This document shows, one piece after another, positions 24,481 through 34,415 of a stretch of 60,463 bases of DNA (position 1 is the stretch's first letter; the number at the start of each line of letters is the position of its first letter). The notes beneath the pieces were generated by a model, which worked only from the letters and a program-made list of their open reading frames with translations, was not told the origin of the DNA and searched no databases. The DNA is from Ichthyosporea sp. XGB-2017a (taxonomy: Eukaryota; Opisthokonta; Ichthyosporea). The position numbers were made by a program, and so were the translations under genes. The DNA lies in contig PDIM01010342.1 in NCBI GenBank assembly GCA_002811675.1, forward strand, positions 1 to 60,463. Reading direction: 5' to 3'.

Positions 24481-24602
24481 TAATTAAAATCTCTTTGGTT
24501 GTTAAGCCACTTTTACTGCATCGAAGGAGTTCTAAAATAGAGAGATGTATAATGAATAAAATAATGGTATAGTAGCAAGGTGTGTCTTTATTTTCGTTTA
24601 AG

Positions 24603-25997
24603 TTAGTCTTTGTACAGTCTGGTATCAACGTTTCTTAGCTTTATCGCTTGCTCCATTTCTTCGTTCGATGGTAGCTCACCATCCCAGTCAATTTCAAATA
24701 TCCCAGCACCATCTGGCAATCGGCCTTCAAGTCTCAAAGGGACAGGCTCTTCAAGATGATTGCAATTTGACTTCTTTTTGATCTTCTTCAAAGAATTGGG
24801 AGAATCCCTTCTCATTGATGGGGATTTAGAAAGAAGCTCTTCTGCGCTGAATTCACCATCCGAATCTGCTCGCTTTACAAATGTGTATTCATTACAAAGA
24901 TTCGCATATTCCTCTGAATTGAAATACCCAACCATTCTCTTTGAGGAAGGATACACTTGCTCTTCGGCAACCCATACTACCCGTCTCTCATTTTCAGGTT
25001 TCAACTTCAGCCGGCCTTGCAAAATTGCGTTGGAAACCGAAGGTAAACCGTACCTACGTAAATCTTCCTTCAAATCAGCCACAAGTGTAAGAAAAATACC
25101 TTCAAAGATTGGGCTCAGAAACATAAAATATCTGGAAAACAGCAAGGCGTTGTGGAAATACATAGGCACATTGACCATTCCGTCCCTGTTCATATGTCCA
25201 GTCATTTCCCTAAATATTTTCAATACCAAAGGCCCTATGCCAAGTCCTGGATACTTTTGTCCCGGGAACAGTTGCTGCTTGTGATTTCTAGGGGCAAGAG
25301 GATTCTGTAAAAGGAGCCACTCTATCTGCAGAAGATCTAGATTTCTCCATTCCAACACTTTATGTACAATTTTTGAATCAGAACCATATACTTTGTTAAT
25401 ATTAGTTTGCTTGAGGTTATCAAAGGATTGAATCTTTCTTAAAAACACTTGAAAGAGGAGAAATTTTTCCGGCTTTTCCTCTTCAACATCAAGATTGCGC
25501 GAGAAACGATCTTTTGTTTTCAAGCTTATACTACTTCCATTCTTCTTATGACTCCTCAAAAGCGATATATCGACATTTGGATTTATGTTGTCACAGCACA
25601 CGCAATTCTCTTCATCTCCCGTGTTTGATTCCCCCAGCGAAAAGTCTTCGCTTTTTTTCCCATATATGCTAAGCTTATGAACAAATGAGTCTGACAAATC
25701 ATTTTCAACCTGAAGGTTAGCAAACCCTTTGGCAAGCATCACTTGGTCTACACCATAATGCTCTAATGCATTCAAAATTGCATACTCGTCATACAGGCCA
25801 AGGAGCTTTGTGCATGGCCCTAGAAAGTCTTCATCGAACACCTCGTTCAGCCAAGAAGCATTCTTGACTCTTCCCTGTGCCTTTGCAAAATGCTGAAAAG
25901 CATCCCCTTCTAGATTTCTACTCTCTCGCTTGGATTCGTCTGCAGAGAGAGCTACAGACCTCTGTCCACCGGGAAATTTACTACTGTTTCCTCCCAT
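24603..25997 (-). CDS. Uncharacterised protein with GNAT-like segment
   Basis: I cannot name this gene. From the ATG at 25997 it is 464 aa and begins MGGNSSKF, a good N-myristoylation consensus (Gly2, Ser6). A slightly earlier in-frame ATG at 26018 would bury that signal. Residues about 90-130 mention ILNALEHYGVDQVMLAKGFA; the middle is low-complexity. The conserved-looking core is LDLLQIEWLLLQNPLAPRNH, then PGQKYPGLGIGPLVLKIF, DGMVNVPMYFHNALLF and SRYFMFLSPIFEG. The spacing GLGIG ... HNALLF-RY-F-FL resembles motif A/B of GNAT acyltransferases (GxGIG, then NxAxxxYxxxGF), but this is inference. The C-terminal 100 aa are acidic with basic patches. It lies convergent to malic enzyme (122 bp between stops). 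Confidence 0.6.
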   Translation of the reverse strand: MGGNSSKFPGGQRSVALSADESKRESRNLEGDAFQHFAKAQGRVKNASWLNEVFDEDFLGPCTKLLGLYDEYAILNALEHYGVDQVMLAKGFANLQVENDLSDSFVHKLSIYGKKSEDFSLGESNTGDEENCVCCDNINPNVDISLLRSHKKNGSSISLKTKDRFSRNLDVEEEKPEKFLLFQVFLRKIQSFDNLKQTNINKVYGSDSKIVHKVLEWRNLDLLQIEWLLLQNPLAPRNHKQQLFPGQKYPGLGIGPLVLKIFREMTGHMNRDGMVNVPMYFHNALLFSRYFMFLSPIFEGIFLTLVADLKEDLRRYGLPSVSNAILQGRLKLKPENERRVVWVAEEQVYPSSKRMVGYFNSEEYANLCNEYTFVKRADSDGEFSAEELLSKSPSMRRDSPNSLKKIKKKSNCNHLEEPVPLRLEGRLPDGAGIFEIDWDGELPSNEEMEQAIKLRNVDTRLYKD

Positions 25998-26018
25998 TGA
26001 CTTTAGAAAACCAACCAT

Positions 26019-27429
26019 ATAATCTTCAAATAATTCAAACAAAAAATACAAATACAACACTAACTATCCAATCAACCCAATAATCTACAACAATAACAAC
26101 AATTCTTTTCTTTCAAAAAAGTTCATTTGCCATTTCAAATCAATCAACCCCGTCTCCTCACTTTGCTTTAAATCTGCTACTAGCTCGTCAGCCTCAATAC
26201 ATCTATGATTAGCCAGCACTTATTATATACTGTATAACGAGTAACTATTCTCCCTTGGGAAACTACAAACTATTAATTCATTTGCGGCGGTGCTTATCAC
26301 GTATATAAAGAGTAATGCCCCGTGACGGCTCTTTCTAAAACGAAAACAATGGAAAGTGCAAAGTTTAGTGATATGATAATATGTATAGCGAGGCATAATT
26401 GCACTATGGGGATTTCCATAGTTAAGGGATCGAGGAGCGAAATAAGCTGCGCGCACCCACTATAGCAAATTTCTCATTCATTTAAGAAATAGAGAAATAT
26501 TATTGTAGTGTGAGGTGGAAAAATACTTTTATACTTCATGAGAAAATGGCTGCCGGTTGCCGCTTAGGTACACGAAATTGCTATAAAAACGTGAATATTT
26601 CAGTTACAACGAGAAGCAGTACAGCTTCGGCATTAATTTTGCAGGGTATAGATTACTTAGTAATTGCTACATACATAGTTGATAGTTAGACCTCGATTGA
26701 TCTTGTTGGCGATTGATCGGCTCTTTACCATATTATATTGATACATTTGGGGTCTCCAGATAAATTGCAGTGCATCACGTTTTGATGACTCGCTATGACC
26801 AATGTCGCGTGCTCTATAAAGAAAAGCATGATGATATATTATGATATATCTAGGCTCTAGTGCAGTCATGGACCTTATCCGGTCCAGTTCGCCGTATTAT
26901 ATATCAGCTCAAGGAATATATGTTATGTAGTTACAGTAATTAGCAATGAACTTATGCTGAATCACGTTTCAACAATGGTTTTAATTCTATAAAAGGGGGT
27001 CTAAATGGTCACGACCTGTCACACTTAGTCATTTCTAACCAATATTTCCAAAGTTTAAGCAATACATTAATTGATTTTTGGCTCCAATAAATGAGGAAGT
27101 TAGAGAGCAACGAACTTGTGGGAAAGAAGAGTTAAGAAACCAATTACAAGCACAGCTAGAACTGCTAACTTCTTTGCTGTGTTTTTGTGTGCGAACCAAA
27201 AACGATAGTGAAGATAAAAAGGGTTGTTTTGCTGTTCACTTTTGCCTACGAGCGAATTACGTAGCAATTTGCAGTCTCCTTGACCGCGTTAATTAAAATT
27301 AAAAGGAGAAACGAAATGGAGAGAGAATGCACACTTCGTTGGAACAACATTGGCGAACGAAAGAAATCTGGCCCGAAACCAAAAGGAGAAGAAGGCTTGT
27401 TAATTGCAGTCTTTGCGGGAAACGCAGGT
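26019..27429. other. AT-rich intergenic region, no gene seen
   Basis: These 1411 bp lie upstream of the GNAT-like gene and downstream of the CcmA-like gene. Only short non-conserved ORFs occur. I checked both strands for a tRNA or a repeat and found none I could support. The nucleotide context is AT-rich with several TATATA stretches (26880-26930). Confidence 0.35.
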
Positions 27430-28463
27430 TTATTGAATAAACTTATGTGTAAATGTTCCTGGGAATTTCAGTGTTGTTGCATTTTCCAGCTTCAGGTTTT
27501 GATGAGATGAGACTATAACCATTCCACCCCTGTTCCTGTGGTGGGTAATCATTAGTTCCAGAATGCGAATGGAAGGAATATCAAGACCCACGGTTGGCTC
27601 ATCCATGATCCAAAGTGGCGCTGCTACATGAAGCATTCGCGCGAGATTACATCTCTTTTTTTGCCCCATGGAGCAGAACTTGAAAAGTCTTCCACGAAGA
27701 TGAAGCACATCAAGTGCATCCAGAGCAAGAGAAGGGTCCTACGCTCGAAACAGCAGAATAATTTTTGCGTGGGTTAAGTAAACAGTGATGCACAGAATAT
27801 CAAACAGGAATTACAAAAACAAGCAAGCTAGCGCATACTTACGGAGGATGCAAACATATGAGCATCGTAATATCCCATATTCTCTTCCACTGTAAATTCA
27901 GGGTGCATTCCCAACAATTCTGCGTACAGGTACTGGCAGAAACCTGTGTGTCTTAGAGGACTCCTCTTTGGCCTTTCAATCTTGATATTGTTTAGTGTAA
28001 ATGCACCCACTGTCGGTTTTACTTGTCCCAAAATCATATTCATGAGCGTTGATTTACCGCATCCATTTGGTCCCTGTAGCAGAAGTGCCCCCCCTGGCTT
28101 AAGGGAAAAATTTATATTTTCGAAAATAATATCTGATTCCACAACATAGCCAATGCTTCTCGCTGTAAGGACGGGTGTCCATGGAGGCGTATCATATCTA
28201 ATCAGATAATTAATACTATTGGCCTTATCAAACATTTCTAATCGCTCCGAGTCCGATACTCTTCCCCTCGCATATAGCCCTGTCAAGTTCTCCGGTTTAT
28301 ATTCTGAGCACAGTCCACGCGACCACACCCATCCTAATCCCATTCCCGTTCTGCGATGTCTTTTCTTCCCGCTGATTGCTGCCCCTGTTGATACTTCCGA
28401 CAATACCCGTCCCAAACCCTCCCATCCCATTTTACAACCCCCCCTTACGCATAGCCTGTTCAT
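27430..28463 (-). CDS. CCMA: CcmA-like ABC ATPase (haem exporter type)
   Basis: Exons 28463-27843 and 27738-27430 encode 309 aa. About 90 N-terminal residues are Arg-rich and nearly free of acidic residues at the start, like a mitochondrial presequence. The ABC domain follows: IIFENINFSLKPGGALLLQG, Walker A GPNGCGKST, an atypical signature CSMGQKKRCNLARML in place of LSGGQ, Walker B PLWIMDEPTVGLD, then GGMVIVSSHQNLKL. The LWI-DEP and the GGxVIxxxHQ(P/N)L ending are what I recall for CcmA of bacterial cytochrome c maturation System I (plant ABCI1/CCMA). There is no transmembrane domain, so a separate CcmB-type permease would be needed. Opisthokonts are expected to use cytochrome c haem lyase (System III), so its role here is unclear. 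Another soluble mitochondrial ABC ATPase remains possible. Confidence 0.7.
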
Positions 28464-28945
28464 TTTGAATACGTTCCCGAAGTCTTAACCCTTGCACCTC
28501 CTTTTACTCTTTACATGTTCCCTCAGTGTTTCCCTGATTTCCTCTTCTTCGTCCATCCAAACTAACCCTTCAACAGAACTAATAAAGTGACAGTACACAT
28601 AAACAAAAACAACAACCAGCTCGGCTGGAAATTTTTAACTACAACAAAAATCCAAAATTAGGGTTACGCGACACGTTCTTACTAAAAATAGAAGTTTTTT
28701 ACCTTTTCTTTTTTGTTTGATTTAAAATAAATTTTGTGCCAAATTAAAAAGCCTTTTTATTCTTTGTTTGCTTTTCCTGTCTTTCTTTTGACTTTTGGAT
28801 CGTATGCTAGTTGTAAAAATCGTGTTTCTTCTTATTTTTTTATTTCATATTTGAGTGACCTTAAGTAGATCCGCGGCAAACGCCTGTTGTTGGGTTCTTT
28901 CTTTGCATGTCTTATCGTTTTTTGTTTTTAGTTTAAGGAGAGGGT
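28464..28945. promoter_or_regulatory. Divergent promoter CcmA-like / HEAT protein
   Basis: These 482 bp lie between two divergent starts. Left half is C/A-rich, and from about 28695 to 28930 the plus strand is T-rich ahead of the HEAT-repeat gene. TGTGCCAAAT at 28735-28744 is a two-mismatch form of the 10-mer seen upstream of the ciliary genes. Confidence 0.4.
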
Positions 28946-31900
28946 ATGGAGACAAATGAGTGCCAATACGGCGCCCATTTCTCCAAACATGGAAGGGTAG
29001 AATGGAAAACATTCAAACAAAAGCCCGATTCCATGGCGCAGATTTACACTCTGAGTGAAATTTTGCCGGGGAATATGGATGACGATATGCTGGAAAAGGG
29101 CATATCAGGGGAGCCGGATGAGAAGGAGGCTGTGAAAGATACGCCGCTAAATGAGGAATCATCAGAGGGATCTGTGGAACATGAGAATCTAGATGGAATA
29201 TTCTCATCAGAAGAAGATGATGGGGACGAGATCACTCATGCGCGTGAAGTTGTGGATGAGAGGACTGCTCAAGAATTGAAGGAGCGCTTGTATACGGTTG
29301 ATTTTAGTAACGGCGACATACCAGAGGGTGTTAATATTCATCGTCGTTCCCCATCCGAGCTTTATTTAGCGTCTAAATATGAAAACAAAGATGAGGAGAG
29401 GATTGGTGAGTTTGAGAATCTGTCGCAGAATATTTATAACTTGTACGAGGATATCGTTGAATGCGTCAAGAGGACCTCCCAGGTACGCGAGGTAAAAGAT
29501 GGAAAAGTAGTAATGGAAGATCCGTTTGTGCCAAAGTACAATTCAGGGGGTTGCTTTTACTATGATGAGGATTCTGTAGACAACATAAAAGTACAGGTCG
29601 ATCAGGCTGCCCTTGCCCAAGTTACTTCCAAAGTCGATTCTGATAAGGATACAATTACACCTTCACAGTTTTTGTATTCACTGACTGGGGGCAAGAGAAG
29701 ACGAAGGGTATCAAAGAAACTTCAAAAAGTTGTGTTGAATGAACACCCGTCCCTGTCGACTTTGAAGCGAAGGGATGAAATCTTAAGGTGTAAGCGTCAG
29801 ATGCCAGAATCGACTCATAAGAAATTGGAGGGTCTAATGGATAACAGTCAAAATGAACAAGCGGTTTTAAATGACAGAAACTTAGAGCTTAGAAAAAGAG
29901 CTGAAAGTCCAAAACAGCTTACTGGTCTTCGAGATTCTGCCTCAACACCTGCATGTATGCAAAGTATCGCTTCGGAGTTATTGAAAGAGTCGGCAGAGTA
30001 CAGGGAATCTAAAGGCAAAATGCCTGCGAAAGATATTGTAGCCCAAGCCTTGCAGAATAGGAAGGATGATCTAAATACCCAAATTCAGGAACTTGATATA
30101 CCAGAACACAAAAAGCAAGAAATGGCTAAATTTTTCCAATATTTAGATCCTAGTAAGCTCCATTTGTCTGCCATATCAGGATTATCTTCTCTTATGAAAG
30201 TCATGCAACAGCATCACTATCAGGTGTCAAAAAACAAAGCCCAAAAATACCTTTACAACACGAAAGTTCGGAAACTTCAAGGTGATAAGCGCATGGTAAA
30301 GAGTGCTCTTGTGTCAGGGAAGAGCCTTAATGACATTCAAAAGGCGCAGCTAGATGAGAAGAAAGGAGAAAAGAAAGAGTTGGAAAAAAAGAAAGCCGCC
30401 TTTTTACCAGCGGAAGAATATCCTGAACCAATCAAAGAAGACCAGCTAGGTGTTCACTTTCCTTTGACCCCATTGAAGTGGTGTGGGAACGCAGATGTAA
30501 AAGTTGAACGCATGCGTCGCAGGGTTGCTGTGAGGGCTCATAAAAACAGGGCGGCAGGGGCCCATATTACGAAAGCTTTACAAGCAATTCACGAGCAAGC
30601 GGAAAAAGCAGAAGAAAAGAGAAAGAACACTGTTGGGCTTTTTGGAACCAACTATTTTAATGCCGCTAAAAGCGTTAAAAAGAAAGCTAGAAAGTCAATG
30701 GCCGTAGCAGATAAGACTGCTACGGAAATCAAGGGTAGGATTTCAACGAGGAAATCAGATACGAAAATAAGCACAGCTTCGCTGGCAGAGGCCAGAGCCA
30801 TTGAGGAGGAGTCAAGAGATGAAGAAATCAATGAATTACAAAAAAATAATATTCAAAAAGAAGAGAGTTTTATTTCTAAAGAAAAAGGCTTCGTACCAGA
30901 GCAGAAGCCTTTAAATCACTATTGGAGAGAGCTTAGAACCCTGGTGACCCTTCTCGGGTTTAAAAATCCGGATGAAAAAATGTTAAAAATGCGGAAAAAT
31001 GACAGAATAGCGTTCTTAACTGAAAGTTTGGAAAACAAGAATGATGAAATACGCCTAAGTGCGGCCAGGGCTTTAAAATTCCTTGATGCTCGGAAGCCAG
31101 ATTCCATTAAAGTTCTCCATAAAAGAGCCTTATACGACAAAAATCAGCTTATTCGCTATGAATGCGTTAAAACTTTGCTGGTCGTTGGATCATGGACATC
31201 AGACTGTTTGGAAATGTTCGTGCGATATTTACGAAAAGGCAGTAGCTATGTCAAAGTAAGCCTCTTGAAGACCGCGCATAAGAATAGAAAACTGTCCATT
31301 TTGGAAAATGGGCCTGGCTATGGAAGCTTGCTTAAATGTTTGCTAGAGCTATCCGATGAAGATACGGACGAGGAGGTCAGATTTAATTCGATAGTGCTGC
31401 TTGCCATTCTCAGCGTTTATGATAGAGCCATCGACAGCCGCATTTTTGATACCGCAAAGGAAAATCTTATGGACAGACTTTCCAGTGACTCGGTGCCAGA
31501 GCGGAGGTACATTTCGGCTAGGATACTTACAAAGTATATGAATATAGCCAATCCGGAATTGCTCACCTCGGCGCTTACGCAGATAAGTGAAGCGAAAAGG
31601 TGGAAGTTTCGTAGGGAAGCAGCAGAAATGGTGTGCGTTCTCCACACCCAGTATGCAGACAGTCAATCTGCATTTCAACTGTTGGTAAAGAGCCTATGGG
31701 AAGAACCGCATAAAGAAGTAAAGATTGCCGTTGTCGCAACAATATCAAAGTTAGGCATGGCTCCACAGGCTTTCGAATATGTATTTAAACAGTTACAACA
31801 CAGGGACAACATGTGCAGATGCCAAGCAGTTAAATGCCTTGTTACAATGGGTATTAAGAACGAAACTACTCTAATGGCACTGCTGGATATGATAGAACTT

Positions 31901-32068
31901 GACTCCAGCAAGGTAGTTAGAATAACAGCCATCAAAGCTCTCGTGACATTACAATTCACTGATAGAAGGGTTTACAAATCTCTAAAGGAGCGAAGCTTAG
32001 TGAACAATGAGGCCACAGATCTAGACGTGGCAGATGCAGCACGAAAAGCTCTTGAAAAACTTTTTTAA
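28946..32068 (+). CDS. Large HEAT-repeat protein, HEATR4-like
   Basis: A single exon of 1040 aa. The N-terminal 250 residues are acidic and disordered. A basic linker follows (GGKRRRRVSKKLQKVVLN at about 250; long Lys/Glu helices at 430-480). A conserved-looking strip is GVHFPLTPLKWCGNADVKVE at about 510. From about 660 to the end are HEAT repeats: NDEIRLSAARALKFLDARKP, QLIRYECVKTLLVVGSW, WKFRREAAEMVCVLHTQY, KEVKIAVVATISKLGMAPQ and SSKVVRITAIKALVTLQF. The total length and C-terminal repeats fit HEATR4, a poorly studied testis-expressed animal protein, but I assign that name with moderate doubt. Only 5 bp separate its stop from the RAD51AP1 stop on the other strand, so the two transcripts must overlap. 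Confidence 0.7.
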   Translation: METNECQYGAHFSKHGRVEWKTFKQKPDSMAQIYTLSEILPGNMDDDMLEKGISGEPDEKEAVKDTPLNEESSEGSVEHENLDGIFSSEEDDGDEITHAREVVDERTAQELKERLYTVDFSNGDIPEGVNIHRRSPSELYLASKYENKDEERIGEFENLSQNIYNLYEDIVECVKRTSQVREVKDGKVVMEDPFVPKYNSGGCFYYDEDSVDNIKVQVDQAALAQVTSKVDSDKDTITPSQFLYSLTGGKRRRRVSKKLQKVVLNEHPSLSTLKRRDEILRCKRQMPESTHKKLEGLMDNSQNEQAVLNDRNLELRKRAESPKQLTGLRDSASTPACMQSIASELLKESAEYRESKGKMPAKDIVAQALQNRKDDLNTQIQELDIPEHKKQEMAKFFQYLDPSKLHLSAISGLSSLMKVMQQHHYQVSKNKAQKYLYNTKVRKLQGDKRMVKSALVSGKSLNDIQKAQLDEKKGEKKELEKKKAAFLPAEEYPEPIKEDQLGVHFPLTPLKWCGNADVKVERMRRRVAVRAHKNRAAGAHITKALQAIHEQAEKAEEKRKNTVGLFGTNYFNAAKSVKKKARKSMAVADKTATEIKGRISTRKSDTKISTASLAEARAIEEESRDEEINELQKNNIQKEESFISKEKGFVPEQKPLNHYWRELRTLVTLLGFKNPDEKMLKMRKNDRIAFLTESLENKNDEIRLSAARALKFLDARKPDSIKVLHKRALYDKNQLIRYECVKTLLVVGSWTSDCLEMFVRYLRKGSSYVKVSLLKTAHKNRKLSILENGPGYGSLLKCLLELSDEDTDEEVRFNSIVLLAILSVYDRAIDSRIFDTAKENLMDRLSSDSVPERRYISARILTKYMNIANPELLTSALTQISEAKRWKFRREAAEMVCVLHTQYADSQSAFQLLVKSLWEEPHKEVKIAVVATISKLGMAPQAFEYVFKQLQHRDNMCRCQAVKCLVTMGIKNETTLMALLDMIELDSSKVVRITAIKALVTLQFTDRRVYKSLKERSLVNNEATDLDVADAARKALEKLF

Positions 32069-32073
32069 ATCAT

Positions 32074-33327
32074 TCAATTCGCCTTTCGATGTGCATGGAG
32101 AGGTTTCACAGCCTGGTTTCGAGAAAGTCCAACACGTCGCACGGGATTGTGACTCAAAATCTTGACACCCCCTAGTCCAGCATTGCCACCTGTATTAAAA
32201 AAGACATGAGGTAGGGAAGCTTTAATAAACCAAAATCTTTGCCCAAGAGTTAACATTGTTTGCCACATTACCTTTGCCCGAGAGTCCAGAAGCCTTGGTG
32301 ATAGAAGGTTTAGCAATAGGAGTACTAGTCTTTAAGGAGCCTGTCTTTTTACTGATAACAGGTTTTTTCGCAAGTGATGCAGCTGGTTTAGTTGGAAGGG
32401 AAGTACGTTTTGCAGAGGAGAGCGTCTTTTTGGTTGTCTTTGGGGCAGCTTTGGGTTGAGCAGTTTTCGCTTTAGGTTTGGCTGCAGCTTTTTTTGGTTT
32501 CTTCTTAGGAGATTCTTCATACTCGCTATCGTCGTCTTCTTCTGAAGGTTCTATAAGCAAAAAAATCGTTTACTTTTAGAATTTCTTTTGGCGAAAAATA
32601 ATGGTACAAGCCCGTGAAGACATCTTTCTCAAAAAGCACTCACCTTCCGATTCAAGGAAATCATCATAGTCGTCGTCGTCCTCATCGTCCTCGTCATCTA
32701 TGTTAATTGGGGGTGGGGGCCTGAGGGAATTCTCTTTGTTTCCTTGCTCGCTTACACTTTCGCTTTCTTTCCGGTCTTCCTCCACAGCTTCCTTTCCCCC
32801 CTCTGTTTCATGCACGGACCGCTCTAATACCATTTTCAGCTGTCTCTGAAACTCTTCGTCCTCATCTTCCTCACCCTTTTTAGCACTACCCGGTGTTCCT
32901 TTTTGTTGTGGAGGTTTTTTTGATGGAGTTTCTGTCTGTGCTTCTTTCCCATTCGGTGTCTTGTTGCTTGGAGTTTTACTGGTTTCATGTTCAGCACGCC
33001 GCATTAAATAATCAACAAATATGTTTTTTATATCACATCAATCATATAAATAGCAGGAAAAGAAACCTACCTTGGTTTGGGCTTCTTTCGACTTTCTTTT
33101 ATAGAACTATTAGATGAACATGGTGACTTCTTAACGACGAAATCATCTATTCCACAAACGCAAATATAAAATCCGTCCGAGACACATAATAATTAATGCT
33201 TCCATTTTCTTTATGGCTTTCTCAGATTCTAGTTCCACTTACCGTCACTCTCAATATCTGCAGGAAAGTCTTCCTCCATGACATACTTGACGGTTTTCCT
33301 TGCCCTTTTTGGCCTTGATGCAGACAT
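32074..33327 (-). CDS. RAD51AP1: RAD51-associated protein 1 homologue
   Basis: Exons 33327-33243, 33146-33071, 32978-32644, 32550-32272 and 32189-32074 join in frame to 296 aa. The N-terminus (PKRARKTVKYVMEEDFPADI, then SDDDFVVKKSP) parallels human VNYSQFDHSDSDDDFVSA. Near residue 80 EEFQRQLKMVLERSV resembles the human UIM/SUMO-binding segment YQRDLEVALALSV. The middle alternates acidic and Lys/Pro/Ala-rich blocks that should bind DNA. The last 40 residues, HNPVRRVGLSRNQAVKPLHA, match the RAD51-binding end of RAD51AP1 (SLRLGLSRLARVKPLHP). I do not see the WVPP motif that precedes it in vertebrates. RAD51AP1 stimulates RAD51 strand invasion and D-loop formation in homologous recombination. It is divergent from the DAD2-like gene. 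Confidence 0.8.
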
Positions 33328-33769
33328 TTCAACTCTACCTCCTGTTTTTCTTGTTTTTTCTTTAAAAATCAATGATAATATTATCTCAAAAATAAAGAGA
33401 TTTCCTCACCACCTTTAATACTTAAAATTTCAAATATCAAATTCACAAAATCAAAATTATCCTTGAAAAACCACAAAAAAAAGAAAAACCAAAAGAAAAA
33501 GTCAAAAGAGTTTACTGAAGAAATTTTTTTTTTGCATTTTTCGCGCCATTTTTTTTAGCTTTTTGCTTTTTTTTGAGGGTTTTTTTTTTTCTTATTTTAT
33601 TTTATTTTTTTTAAATCTTTTTGTGAATTGGGAAAGGTAGACCCACTGGGATTTAATTCTGATGGAAATTTGATTTGATTTGATCTGGTATGCCATTTTT
33701 AAATATTTAGTTCTTGGGATTGTTTGTAGAATCTAGTGGATAGTCCAGTTTACTATTGATTTCTGAAGC
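33328..33769. promoter_or_regulatory. Divergent promoter RAD51AP1 / DAD2-like
   Basis: These 442 bp show the promoter polarity of this genome most clearly. The left half (about 33360-33510) is A-rich on the plus strand, and the right half (33520-33620) is T-rich, so each gene has a T-rich coding-strand promoter. No ORF is present. Confidence 0.5.
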
Positions 33770-34247
33770 ATGGATTCTGCAGAAAGTACGAATGTGGACA
33801 TATGCAAAGGTTAGAAAAGGAGCAATGGTTTGCATTTTTATGGTGTTTTTCTTGGAGGAAATGTTTTATTTAAATCAATGAAACTTTAATTTGTTTTGTG
33901 TGAAAGCCATTGTCGACAAAGAGAGAGAATTGGAAGGAGTGATTGCTCTGAAGGAATCATCAGCCCAGCTTGCCAAGGACTTTCAATTGATGCAGAGAGA
34001 AGTTGAAAAACTTACAGAAATTTGCTCCAGTGAGTATCTCTTTAGTTCTAGTTGTCCTGTTCAATGCCATCTGATTAATGTTTTGTGTTTTTTACTGTCT
34101 ATTATTATAGATTCGGCAAAAATAATGAAAAATTGGAAGAATGTTTTTGAAACAATGAAAGCGGTTGCTGGGACTGGGAAAATTGGTGATGCTTCTTCCT
34201 CCCTATCCGATAAAACTCTTTTAGTTAAAGTACAGTCACAGGAATGA
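33770..34247 (+). CDS. DAD2: DAD2-like DASH/Dam1 kinetochore subunit
   Basis: Exons 33770-33809, 33907-34029 and 34111-34247 join in frame to 99 aa. The protein is a helical coiled coil: IVDKERELEGVIALKESSAQ, LAKDFQLMQREVEKLTEICS, then SAKIMKNWKNVFETMKAVAG. The pattern of an initial xKExELxxxxxLxxxSxxL helix, and a second helix ending in NWxxVFxxxxxA about 50 residues later, is the signature I recall of DAD2 (NWQNVLRAINMA in fungi). DASH subunits form rings or oligomers that couple kinetochores to microtubules. Short coiled coils converge easily, so the call is tentative. The 40 nt first coding exon and 3 short exons would escape a simple ORF search. Confidence 0.6.
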
Positions 34248-34415
34248 CCATAACCAGCTCCAAATCTACTCTTTACAAATACATTTATTCTCCGTCCACC
34301 TCTCTCCTTTCAGTGCTTCAGTGTCTCTGCTCTGCACACACTCTCTGAACGTTTCCTCTTATTCATTTTCTATTCTAATATACACAAATAACTCACCAGC
34401 ATCAAATTCCACACA

